Source: Romanomermis culicivorax
Taxonomy: Eukaryota; Nematoda; Enoplea; Mermithida; Mermithidae
Length of the DNA stretch: 64,000 nucleotides
Direction: 5' to 3'
Assembly (NCBI GenBank): GCA_963922205.1
Contig: CAWUHX010000143.1
Location: 682,001-746,000 of the forward strand
The position numbers were made by a program, and so were the translations under genes. The first letter of the stretch is position 1, and each line of letters opens with the position of its first letter. Of the stretch, positions 11,032 to 22,885 are shown in pieces. A model generated the notes under the pieces. It worked only from the letters and a program-made list of their open reading frames with translations, was not told the DNA's origin and did no database searches.

Positions 11032-14000
11032 ATGGGAGAAATCATTCAATCGATGATTATTGGAGTATTCTTCTTTACATTGTCTTTCCAACGGTCTTTA
11101 ACGTATCAAGGTGAATTTACAGTTAATTTTTAGAGTGCATCATTTCGTCCACATTAATTTGGAGTTATTATTAACTCGACAAGTTGCATCATGATATTAA
11201 ACCACAACTTTCAGATCCAACATTCAAGGGTTAAAAGCAATGTTTGCATGGTTAGAATGTACGGCGTGATGGTCATGATCAACATTCGTCATGATCACTA
11301 TTCGTCATTATCACTTACGATTTCTGCGGTTACAATCAGAACGTATTCCTCAGCGTTCATCCTATTTTTGATGTTGCTTCTCGATGTCGTTCTTCTGATA
11401 TAGTTCTGAATGAAATCTACTAATTAATGAAATCTGTTGAACTAAGACTGAAAATTTGACGCGTGAAGATTCATATTAGAATGAAAGTGACAGTAAAATT
11501 TTCGGAAAAAGTCAAGTTGCGGAAAAGATTCACATTTTCGTATCTAGCTTGACTACCTTCACTGTCTTTGAATATTGTATCACTTCGACAAAAAATCCAT
11601 TTGTAGAGGATCTTGTGTTTCTGTGTAATGGCAGAAATTCTCGCTAGTTGAAAGATCAAATTTTTTAGTTGGTTGCTTGATTTTCAATTTTTGGTTGTCG
11701 TTTTCAGCTCGAAGTTCTAACAATTTTTGCCTTTTTACTTAAATTAATCAAAATTATTTATTTACTAAAGCTATTTTATTTTGTTGACGACACCACACCA
11801 CACGGCTGACTGAGAATATGACACATCAGAAGTTTACTCACGTCTAGTTATACGAGTGTCAGATTTGAGTCGCAACTGATATACGGGATCATCACATTAT
11901 TCTACATAGCAAGGGAAGCTAGCTGGCGCAGTCATTTATATAGTTCGATAGAAAATTGAATTTTGAGAATTTCGATTTGATTATCACAAAGCACCGACAA
12001 GCAATTTGACTTGAGTATGTGAACTGAGGAAATAACCTTGTGAAGCCATCATTCGCTCAAATGCATACTAGCCTCAATATGCTCGCTGATTCTAAACTGT
12101 TTCCTCAAAAATTTCGAGTTATGGTTTCAGTGAATAAAAATCTCCAAAATGAGTAAATGCAATATTGTTTCTTATAAGCGTCTATCAAAGCAACCAAATT
12201 TATGTCTTTACTTTTACAATGATTTTTAGAGAATAAATAGCATTTTTAGAAAAGTCAATATTTTTGCACTTGATACTCGACGCAAAAAGTTCTATTGATA
12301 ATCGTGTGTGGCCTTCAAAATTTTCTACGTAATTTTCGTTGCAATGATCAAATAGAAAATGAAATTTCTGATGAGTGTTCCTGAACTGTGAGTACCAAAT
12401 TTTAAGATTAGTGAGCACAAAATCATACGAACAATCGCTTGTTTTTACTCCCTCTGCAATTCATAAGAAAATCAAAAATATTTGCTGCGATAATTCATCC
12501 TCCAAATATTGATGTTTTTTGGGTTTTTAAAACTCTTGATTCAAATATGTATGTCATTTGGTTTCTTCAGAATAATGATCTTACAAAATGTTGAGACGTG
12601 ATTTATTGCTCATCGATAGCATGAGGTTCACGTGACATATTGTTCGACTGGCCATCGTGGAAAATGTCAAATAAAACTTGCTTTCCACTTAAATTGTTTG
12701 AAAGCATTCCAATATAATCAGGCTATAGCCAACAAATGGTTTTCTGGTACTTCGAAATTTTTATTCAGTATAATGTTATGATAGCGGATAGAACCAGTGT
12801 TTGGCTTCAATCAAAATCAAGAATTACTCAACAAGTGATTTTTTGGTGTAATTTACTTTTTTCAGTATAAAGTTGTGAAAGTGAGAACGTTTCAGGTCTC
12901 ATAAACATAAAAATCTGAATGCTTGGTTTTCTGATAGTTCAAACGTTTTGTTTCAAATGAATATGTGACATTAAGAACAAAATACACATTAAGATAAATA
13001 ATTAATTGCTAAAGGTGAGTAAACAAGCAAAAATATCCCTAATAAGTCGAATTCAATTTTTGGGGATTCTGCTCCAAGGGTCAATTTTATCAAATTTTTA
13101 TCAAAGAGACTTGAGCTCCACACAACACGCTGCGAATCAGATTGAATTAAAGCTGAGCTTCACCCTGAATTTGTATTGCACTTTTATGTCTTGTACTCTA
13201 TTTATTAATTTGTATGCATACTGTTTATTCCTATTCATTCATGCATAGCATTCTTGCATTCTTGAGTACATGAGAACAGTCGAGCTGCAAACTCGGATTT
13301 TAGCTGCAGTGTCATACCTGTAGGCTTTGATTAAAAAGCTGTAGTTGAAACCAGCTATAGTTCTGATGGACGTGATTTAGAGTTTGTCTTTGCGATGATG
13401 CCGTCTTATCTGGATTCGTCTTTCCGAACTTTCTGTAATCAGGAATCGTTGTACTACTGACATACTCACATAATGCACGTTATTATTTATCAATATATGC
13501 AAATTCCCAGAAGATCATGCATCCTGTATAATTCTTCAAATAATCTGCTATAACTTCAGAAATTCTCTAGACACCTGTAATAATTTTTATCTACCCCATA
13601 TTGCATAACTGTTTAGGCCATAGTCTCGACGCCTTATGTCGCAGCGAAACGACGGGTTGTGGATCGTGCCTTAAAGTTCATCAAAATTGTGGATGGTGCT
13701 CAGATATAGTGAGAAAATTAATCAGGAAAACAACTATACAAAATTATCAAAATGTACACACAGACGTGTCCTTTGACACATGACACGCACATATTCTGCT
13801 TGTATTTCGGCAGATTTCGTATTTTTTAGAGATGATTCACGAAATTTTTCAAAATTTAGCAGTCTCAACACATGCTTATAATTTTCAGTCTGTGCATGAA
13901 TGAATATCGCATGCTCTTTAATAGGGTTTCAAAGGCGAATTTCGATGCGATACAATTAACAATTTGTGGACGATTTGTCCACAAGATTACCTGGTTCGGC

Positions 14001-17000
14001 AAAAAGAGTCTCAAGTTAATTTTAATTTGGTAAAAAATGACAAATTTCCACGTATGGGATGGCTAAATTTTATTTTTGTGCGAATTTTACAGAATGAAGA
14101 ATTAGGAAAGCCTAGTCCTTACACGACCTTGCCCATTCAGATGAAGCCTCAACACGTTCAAATTACCTTAAGTCCGGGTAAGCGACGTTTAGTTGAAAAG
14201 TGTGGATAAGGAAAAAAGAACTATTGAAATTCCATGCTGTAAGCTCTTAAGGGTCATTTATACTTGCCTTTTTCGGCGAAACGGAACGGAACCGATCGCC
14301 AACAGCTTGAAACGTTCAGCCTGAAAATCCACCTTCGATCGGAAAGGTTAACTGGAATTTTCTAGAAAATGACCGACGGTAACCCCCAACCGAACCGAAC
14401 GGAACGAAAATTTCCCTTCCGTTCGGTAGCGTTGAGTCGATTGCATTCCGTTCCGTTCCGCCGAAAAAGGCAAGTATAAATGACCCTTTACTCGCGGGAA
14501 CTTCCGCTGAAAAAAATCGTTACTCTGTTTATTTTCATAATTTTCATATTCCACATCAGAAGTATTGATTATTCTATTCCAAATTCAAAAAATCTGAAAA
14601 TTAGAAGTTTTGATTTTGAGAATTCATTCTTTCGACAAGTTTAGTATAAGAATTAAGAATCTACTAATTCGTTGGGATTTTTGTAGTCACAAACATCGTT
14701 TCTCGATTTCAGGCGTACAAATAGGTTTTCAACTTTTCTACAAGCATCTAGATCCAAACACCCAACAAGTTTACTTGTTGAACAGCGACGCCGGCAATCA
14801 AGGCCTATCAATATCCGTTTCAAGCAACTGTTCCGAGTAAGCATATTTTTTATGCGTAAGCTTAGTATAGTCTGGTTTGGAAAAATTTGAAAATTTTCGA
14901 AAAGTGAAAGCGAAATTTTTCATCGAAACTTTTTTTGTGGTCGAAACATTTGTCAAAACATTTTATTGATGGTGTTACCCTAAAAATGATAGTTTCCCGG
15001 TTTCCGCTCGTCTGCTATATGTGCATAGTGGTATGTACAAACAATAGCACTTTCTTGGCTGCAGTCTTACACTTTAAACGTTTTTGGATGATTAAGCTTA
15101 TGGAATTAAAGTTCGTCACGTAGATCTGACGAACTTTCACCAAAATAATTGAGCAAATAACGGTTAGCTTACAGAACCAACATAGGCTATTAAAAATACA
15201 AACAGATGTTTCCAGGATTTCACTCATAGTAGAAGCTCCCAATTCGATTGAGGCGGTTTGTTATAGAATTTGCCCTACGTCTTAAATGATTTTTTATGCC
15301 TCACCAAAAAAGCATCAATTCAAAATGAACGCGACAGAGATTTAATAACGTTCATTCTTCTGTTAATCCCGCCTTCATTAATTTTGCTGTTGGCCTTACA
15401 TTATAAATTTCCAACGAAAAACTTTCAGTAGATATTTTTCTCTGCTCTAAGCATACGGTAGATCTTCCGGAAAGAAAGCTTATATACAAGAGCATAGTGC
15501 AACTTTCGAGCGTTTGACGATTATTTTTCGAAAATCATTCACTCTTCACTCATGAACAGGTCGACGAGGGATGCCGACGATCCGAGGGGTTGCAACGGCG
15601 TTCTGCCCAACGACATACTTGCTTATAACATAACCATCGGCCTGTTGGATTGCATAACGGCAGGCGACGCCGTATTGAGCGTCGGCGTCGGCGGTCTGCG
15701 AGAAGTGGTTGCCGTCTACGTCACGCCGTCTTGCGGGTGCGATTGCGAAAAGTTCGATCAACACGTAAGTATAGTTCTCATCTCGTTGAAAAAAAATTTT
15801 GTACCACGATCAGTGCTTTATTGAAGCTTTAGGTCTGCCTGCTAATGGTTTCACGAAATCATGTTTTTAATGGTTCATTAGTTTTCAGCATACGAATTAG
15901 TTTAGTTTGGTTATAGTTCGCTAGTCTGTTTTTCTGGACAGATTTCTAAAGAGTAATTGTGGAAAGCAAGTACCATACATGCACGTGGGGGGTTTGTGGG
16001 GATATTTACCCCCCCCAGCAGATTTTAATTGACGCTCAGCAGATTCTTGCTGACTCCTAGAAGATTTGATTCCCCAGCAATGGCGGAGAAGATGACGAAG
16101 AAAAATGACTAAGAGAGAAGAGAATGTCGTCATAAAAATGAAATTGACGTTGTAGTTGAACAATTTTTCTAAATTAATAAACAATTTTTCTAAATTATTG
16201 ACGCTGTAGTTAAACAATTTTTCTAAACTAAAGAGCATACTTGAATCCAAAGAAGTAACATTAAAACTTTAAAAAGTGCTGTCCAAGCAAATAATTGCAC
16301 ATATTTGTCCGATATTGGTTGAAGAATATGCTGCTGGAATGTTAAAAGATCTTTCTTTCCGTAATCACGCTCCAAAACAAATTTCTATCCCATCCTTTGT
16401 TCTGACTGACGCCCAGCAGAATTTCTATGCCATGCATGTATAGCAAGTACTATTCCTAATTTTTATGATTTTCTACTAAACCGTTATCAACATCAGACTG
16501 AAAATTTTCGCGTGTGCTCGACGACTCTTTTACAATTTTTCCAATTGGAAATCTTACTGTAAACGATTTTACCGGCAACACTAATTTTTGTCATTTTTCA
16601 ATTTGAAAACATTTTATAATAAACAAACTATAACAATGGTGGTTGAGCAAGCCTTATTGTAGCTGTATTGAGATTTATCGATCTAGCAGAAGATTTCCCA
16701 AGGAAACTTTCAATTTCTTTATAATTTCACTTTTGAGACTTTGTGGATGTATGGTTGTCTTTTGTGTAAAATCCGAAGATTTGATCTATAAAAAACTTGA
16801 ATATCAATGAGATAATTTTTAGACAGTCCTTTGGGCAACGATAGATCACTGACTCATTGGAACTTAAAGCAGAAGTATGCAGGCTAGAATACTGGAGCCA
16901 GGTTTCACCAGAGATTGAATCTTCAGCTTAAGGATTGTAAATACACCTGAAATACTCCCTATCATGGCCTGTTTTTTAATGCTTCTGAATCATAAAAGCC

Positions 17001-20000
17001 AAATATGTTTCACAGTTGAACAATTTCCTGCGGCCATACGTCCATACAACTGAAAATTTTTGAGCTTACTCAACTTATCTTTGAAAATTTTTAGAGTAAA
17101 AAGTTCGATAGTAAAAGCTTTGTTTTGACGATAATGGCGTCTTTTTGACGTGGGAGCATTTGGTAAAAACAATGGTCGAACAATGAAATGACAATAGAAT
17201 CACTGAACCTCTAGAGACTGCTAATTAATCACTGAGCGAAATAGACACAGATTTCGTGTATCTGTAATCTTCTGATCATATTAGATTTTATAGTTTCATA
17301 CTCTCATCGAATTTTTTCAAACAGATTTTTCCTTTTTGAGAAGAAATGCACGTCTTAATAATGCGCCACGTCTTGAGCGATTCCATTTGAAAAGAAATTT
17401 TTTGGCAGCTACTATAGCACAAATAACTTCAGTGACTGACATGAAATTCAATTGAAAAATTGCGGATGGTTCAATATTTTGTTGAGAAAATAAATGAATA
17501 CAATTCATAAATATGTTTGGCGTGAGTAAAGGTGACTGAATTAATCAAAATGATCGAATCGATTCTGTGACAGATGTGGTGGCTGAAAGGGCCATATAGT
17601 TTTTTCTATTACCACAGGTGCAAAACGCCGAATCTTGCTCACATCACGGAACAATGATTTGCGGAAAATGCATGTGCGAAACCAATCGCCTCGGTTCCAA
17701 GTGCGAGCATGACCACGCATCCATGGCGACCTCGGTAGCCGCCACGGCCGCCGTCACTACTACCACGGCGCCCAGGGACGATTGTCGACTCAACAACACC
17801 TACCCCGATTGTTCTGGTCGCGGAGTGTGCCAGTATGGCAGGTGCGTTTGCGATAGGACGGCACGCCACGAGTATACTGTAAGTTTGTGATTTATTGTGT
17901 ATTAATGAGTGTAAAATGAAGAAAGCCAGTCTGGCATGTGGGCAATCGATTACTGTATTCCAGACTATTGTGGCTAATATCGCCGTACATGCGTTTGGTC
18001 AACAAATGATCGGAATCATTTGCTCATTCAATTTTTTTATCAAAACATTTTATAATTTCTAGGGTCGGTACTGCGAATGTGGCGACTGTCCTGTGGACGA
18101 CTATGGCCGAATATGCAATGGTAATTCATTCTTATTGATTCATCGTATGGCAACACACAGTGCAGTGCATGCCCGGCGGCTTTTTTTCACCTCTTTGTAC
18201 TATTGCGTAAAGTATTTCAAGTCAGAATGAATCCTCCTTTAGTCAGTTTTAAATTAAATTGGATAAATCGCATGGTAGTCAAAGTGAACGGCAGTTATAG
18301 ATGCCCGTCAAGATCTCTTCCTGTAGCAATTAGAATGAACATGATTTTCATCTTTATCTTCAATCACTAATTTGAAGTCGGCTACGCAAAACGAAAAGAG
18401 AAAAGAACAAGGAGGAAAAACAGTGATTTATCGTAGAGCTGAAATTTTTCGTAGATCAATTTGTTGTACGATGCAAGTTTTCTGTTTGAACAAATACCTT
18501 TCTGCGTCGCAGAGCCTCATTAGAAAGAAATGGACTATAGCAGTATACTATCCTCATATTCTTATTTTAGGTCGAGGACAGTGTAATTGCAATTTGTGCG
18601 AATGTGAAAGTGGTTGGACGGGTGCAGACTGCTCGTGTTCCTCAGATGAACATTATTGCCGATCGTCCGACGGGGTAAGATTACGATAACATTGCCGACG
18701 GGTACTAAATTTGCATTAATTGTTCCAATTCATACTTTACGACCCTACCCTTGACGTCAGCACCAGGTTACTGTTGGTCTTTTGAGTTTGCCACTTGAGT
18801 ACTAGGTGGTTGTTGGTGCATCACCCTAGTGTTTTTTCTGCACCGGTCTATCTGTTCAGAGCAGAAAAGTCAAAAAAAAATCTGCACTGCGGTTTTCTCC
18901 TGTTACCACTGTTTTTCCCCCGGGCCTTTTCCTAAATGGAGGAAAGGGTCAAAGTTTGTTTCCCCATTTTCCCGAAGTCGTTTTTCGCTTAAAAATGCTC
19001 TTAGACGCTTTATTTATGTATTTTTGAGCTTTTTAAAACCTTATGGTGTTTTTAGGTATTTTTTAAAACCTTAATTCGTTAAAATTGAGGAAACATTTCA
19101 AATTTTTGAGTTTGATCGATATCCAATCTACAAGCATCGTGGAACAAATTTTTCAGCAAACTATCCAAGAGCATAATGACTTTGAATTACATGAGAAATC
19201 GATGGTCAAGTCCTCTATGATGACAAGTGAGAGCCCAAAAAAGATATTGATCTAAATTTTTCTGGGTTTTCTGCGACGCTGGAAAATCAATTTTAAAAAG
19301 ATTTATTTCAAAAATTAGATTCGAATTTTGTGTTCAAAAATCGCTATTTTTAGAATTTTATTATTTGAAAAATTTTAAAACCAGTAATTTATTTCCAAAC
19401 GCTCATAAACTTGGCCGAAAAGATATGAGTAAGAAGGGAATAAACTTCCAAAAACTACTTCCGTGAAGCTTTCGAATTGATTTTACATTGAGAAAGGAAT
19501 AATTGCTTCAAAAAGCTCAGAGACTTGACGTATAGGCCTTTCTAAAAAATGTGTCAAGGAAAAAATGTGAATCTTCATTAAATATCAATATAAAATATTG
19601 AAGATTACCTAAGAAAACATGAGATAATAAGTTTAAGATGATAGAAACTATTGAAGATTAAATGGTAAGTGAATTAAATGGTAAGTGAATAAATAATAAT
19701 GCTTATTAAAGGTATAACCGGCGCGAAGCGCCGGAAAATTTTGAGATTATGGCCTTCTAAAATGCACCAACATGCATCTTTCCTGTATCCGAGGTGATCA
19801 AACACACGACTCAAAAAATTCTGCACCAGTGCAGAAATCACAAAAAAAAATTCTGCACGAAGCCTAAAAAGTCTGCACTGTGCAGAGAAAAAAACAGTGC
19901 TTATATTACTGTAGCCGACTCATTTTTCTAAAATGAACTTGATTTTTTTGTGAAGTCTTGTTCATTATCACGAAGATGAAGTTGTGCGCTTTCAGACTTT

Positions 20001-21382
20001 GTATAAACTTTACTTCATTGTCATACCCATACATAATTAGAAGGGCGAAACATTGATTCCATGAATATGAATCACATATTTACTGACTAATCAAAAACTT
20101 TGGCTGGTATGGAGAATATTGAACAAATGTAGATATCGTAAGTCCATTCATTTTTCGAGAAGAAAATATTTTCTGAATAATTACTTTGCATGCAATATTG
20201 AACTGAACGACAAAGTATTCGTTTTTTACCGATAACAGAGACTCACCATAGTACGTGGTGATGAGACATAATGATTCGAATCAAAATTATCTACGAAAGC
20301 ACATGAAAGTTCGTTGCATCTAACTGCAATAGTTCTTCTCTTGCGTTTAGCTATACACTGTAAAATTAGCGATCTTCATTGACATGATGATCGAATCTGT
20401 GTCCAAAAGTAAAAGAAAACACGACACAAAAAAGCAGAGCCTGTTGCTAAATTTTTTGTTCCTCTTCTTATGCTCCTGTTCATTTTCCGTTCTGTATCCA
20501 CTTACTTCAAATTTTTTCATTTTCTTGTTTGATTTCTGTTTCCTTAATTAATTTTCGGTCGTATTTCTCTGTTCTTCGAAAAATTTGACACTCTTTTGGC
20601 ATGTATTCTAGACATATTCATGAGAACATATATTTTTCAATTTTTTGTGATTCTGTAGTTTCCATCAAAATGTACAGTTTTTTCGCCTGAAACATTTCCA
20701 CTCCACGCTAAATTACGTTTTCCACAGTAATAAGCTTTGTTCCCTGTCCTCAAAATCGGAGTATGTTATGGCGTTTTTCATTTAGCAAAATTGTTATGGC
20801 GCCGGTCGATGTATTTGCAATCGGTGTCAGTGCTTCCCGGTCGACTATCCCATCAACGAATTTTGCGAACCACTAATAATAGAAACGACGACCGAAATGT
20901 CAACGACGACCGAAACGTCAACGACATCCACCGCTGCCGCCGAAACCACGACGTTTCCCGAACAACCGCCGGCGCCGCACGGTTTCGTAGACGAATCGAC
21001 TTTTGAATCGACGACCGAAATGACGTCGACCACACGGCTGACTACGACGGAAAAATCCACTACGATGGAACAAACGGAACGAATGACCACCAGTATCGAG
21101 CAAAAGACCACGGCGTCGATGACCACGACGCGGCTCCAAACGACGACGGCTGCGACAACGACCGCGACACCCGCTATCGAAACAGCCGACGGGGCCAAGT
21201 CGCCGTTGGATGGTCGCCGGATGCTCGACTATACCGGCGACAAGACGACGGTGAACCAGGGATCTGCCGTGTCGGACAAAGGGTCTCCAAATGGCGGTTC
21301 TAACGCGACGGGCGGCCATTACGGAGTGTTAGTTCTACTTTTCGTTCTTTTTTGTTCACGCTATTTGATAGCTGAGCAGTGA
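11032..21382 (+). CDS. Integrin-beta-like protein lacking the beta-I domain, with Thr-rich stalk and hydrophobic C-terminus
   Basis: Proposed exons: 11032-11110, 13617-13708, 13925-14177, 14713-14836, 15560-15764, 17618-17878, 18063-18120, 18571-18674, 20786-21382. Intron phases agree at every junction; total 1773 nt, about 590 aa. Residues 1-26 form a signal peptide (MIIGVFFFTLSF core). Residues 27-125 contain a PSI-like Cys module (GCGSCLKVHQNCGWCSD). Residues 125-251 match the integrin hybrid domain, ending in SCGCDCEK. Residues 252-430 hold four I-EGF modules (for example CNCNLCECESGWTGADC). A Thr-rich mucin-like stalk (about 430-560) and a short hydrophobic end (572-582, then SRYLIAEQ) follow. 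The ligand-binding beta-I domain, beta-tail domain, long transmembrane helix and NPxY tail are all absent, so normal integrin signalling is not expected. The end suits a GPI signal or a very short membrane tail. Exon 1 is inferred from signal-peptide character and matching phase. Positions 14015-14092 or 14030-14092 may be a further small intron, as the frame is open either way. Confidence 0.75.
11111..13616 (+). other. Intron 1 of the integrin-beta-like gene (inferred)
   Basis: This 2.5-kb gap runs from the donor CAAG|GTGAATT to the acceptor ACTGTTTAG. No exon was recognised inside; the frame at 13006-13248 has no domain or matching splice sites. About 12650-12730 contains a decayed piece resembling family A. 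The link between the two flanking exons rests on phase compatibility and on a signal peptide preceding a Cys-rich ectodomain. Confidence 0.4.
14250..14488. mobile_element. Family B element, copy 2, in an intron of the integrin-beta-like gene
   Basis: Bounded by AAGGGTCATTTATACTTGCC and its reverse complement near 14470-14488, with inner CGGAACGGAA/TTCCGTTCCG symmetry as in copy 1. It lies wholly within the intron 14178-14712 and does not touch splice sites. The minus-strand frame here derives from the repeat. Confidence 0.75.
15922..16632 (+). mobile_element. Family A element, copy 5, split by a family C insertion
   Basis: Left end CTAGTCTGTTTTTCTGGACA at 15921, right end AAACATTTTATAATAAACAA then ACTATAAC near 16632. 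A family C element (about 15976-16442) interrupts it. Flanking the insert, GCAAGTAC appears on both sides (15966-15973 and 16443-16450), which looks like a target-site duplication. All lies in the intron 15765-17617 of the integrin-beta-like gene. Confidence 0.65.
15976..16442 (+). mobile_element. Family C element, copy 1 (nested in family A)
   Basis: Begins ATACATGCACGTGGGGGG, followed by a C-run and CCAGCAGATTT, and ends CCAGCAGAATTTCTATGCC then ATGCATGTATAG. Other copies lie at about 22192-22571 and 24888-25227 (reverse) and 57352-57723 (forward). A conserved internal segment reads AAGATGACGAAGAAAAATGA. No coding capacity was seen. Confidence 0.6.
18825..19905. mobile_element. Foldback-like element with TCTGCAC-rich ends, in an intron
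   Basis: The left end (18825-18895) reads AGTGTTTTTTCTGCACCGG and continues with further TCTGCAC units; the right end (19810-19905) contains TCTGCACTGTGCAGAG and ACAGTGCTT in inverse orientation. Roughly 1.08 kb between them is non-coding and includes the hairpin CGGCGCGAAGCGCCG near 19721. It occupies the large intron 18675-20785 of the integrin-beta-like gene. Confidence 0.5.
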
Positions 21383-22191
21383 TGATTTTTTGTTTGTGAA
21401 AAATTTTGGTGGTAAAGTAGGAAGGTTTATATATACAGTAAGAAAGAGAGAAATAGAAAAAGATATTCTATACGGGAAGCAAACTATTGTACATATTGCA
21501 AGATGAGTTTGTGCATATTTTTGTGTAGTTATCACGTTTTTTCACCAATGCTGCGTTGATCTTCGAGTATAATGTTTTTCGAATAACGTATCATCGTGAA
21601 CTAAGACCTGTTGATATTTTATACCTAATTGAAATCGGTATTACATTGAATCAGAAGTCAACAATCGTACATTTTTGATTATAATTCTCCTAATTTGCAT
21701 CTTGCTTAAGTCAACCTTTACTTTGATAATACCGTTCTCTTAGTGCTTTAACAAATTTGACCATTTTTTAGCAAAAGTCCCCATTTGCCTTGTATTCCGC
21801 GCTCTTTTTCGAGACTTTTAGGCATCCGGCGCCACTGTCTGTTACGTGTCTAAAAAATTGTTTTTTTCCAGGGTCAATCAAGGCCCGTTCTTCGCCTGCC
21901 ATAAAAAATTATTGTTTTCTTCACGCATGAGTCTGAAAAATTTTGTTTGTTGAATTTAAGCTTATTTTAGTAAATTTCGCGCTGTAATATGAATACTTTA
22001 TTCTTGGTAGTTTTTCAATATTTGATCTTCGGGTGCATGCTAGAAAAATATGCTCGTGCTCACATGATTTGTAGATGTGATACTTCTCAAAGTATGGAAT
22101 AGTCATATCAAGTAAGTAAGCACAATCAATCTGTCAAGAAATCAATTTATCACTCCCGTTTCAAACTGAAATTTACTTTCTGTCCTTCCGA

Positions 22192-22571
22192 CCATACATG
22201 CACAGAATAGAAATTCTGCTAGGGGTCAGCCAGGACAGGGGATAGAATGCAATTTTTTTTCGTTCTTGGATATTAGAAAGGTCTTCTAGCATCCAAGCAG
22301 CATTTTCTTCGACATATATTAGTCAGATATGTGAAATTATTTGCTCAGACAGCACTTTTTGAAGTCTTAATGCTACTTTTTTTGGAATCAAGTACATTCT
22401 TTGTTTAGAAAAATTGCTAAACTAGAGCATCGTTTCTTTTTTTATGACGGCTCTCTTCTCTCTTGTTCATTTTCCTTAAATCTTCTCAATCATTTCGGGG
22501 GGAGTCAAATCTGCTGGGGGTAAATCAAAGTCTGCTGGGGGTCCAACCCCCCAATCCCCCCACGTGCATAT
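22192..22571 (-). mobile_element. Family C element, copy 2 (reverse orientation)
   Basis: Left end CCATACATGCACAGAATAGA followed by AATTCTGCTAGGGGTCAGCC; right end CCCCCCACGTGCATATGC. It is the reverse complement of copy 1 with the same CATGCAC tips and AGTCTGCTGGGG tracts near the right end. Confidence 0.6.
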
Positions 22572-22739
22572 GCTTCTGACGTTCTCGGAAACGTTGCACG
22601 AAAGATACAATAGTAACCTACTGAATTACGAGTTTGCAACTATACTCCATTCATTTTGAAACAATCGATGCAGCGGGTGGAGTTTTGGTGAACGCAGCCT
22701 TACTAGAAATCAGTAAATAAATTTCGATAATCCTGAAAT

Positions 22740-22885
22740 AATTAAAAAAGTGGTCACCAAACACCCTGTATAATGAAGGAAAAATTTATTGATTAGAGTC
22801 AATGAGCCTTCCATAATTTTGAATAAAAGTTTGGCTGCGACTTCGCTGCACTGATCATTACTAAATGAATGGAGTGTAGTTTGAT
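22740..22885. repeat. Dispersed repeat shared with 59335-59455 (inverted)
   Basis: Contains GAAGGAAAAATTTATTGA, GAGCCTTCCATAATTTTGA and AAAGTTTGGCTG, which recur as reverse complements around 59340-59450. A CACCCTGTATAATG phrase near 22763 resembles a transposon end, but the borders are unclear. Confidence 0.5.

Noticed and set aside
20845-21319. Val- and Arg-rich frames (117 and 133 codons) on the minus strand
   Set aside because: They are antisense shadows of the repetitive Thr codons (ACG/ACC) of the stalk exon; biased composition keeps the opposite frames open.
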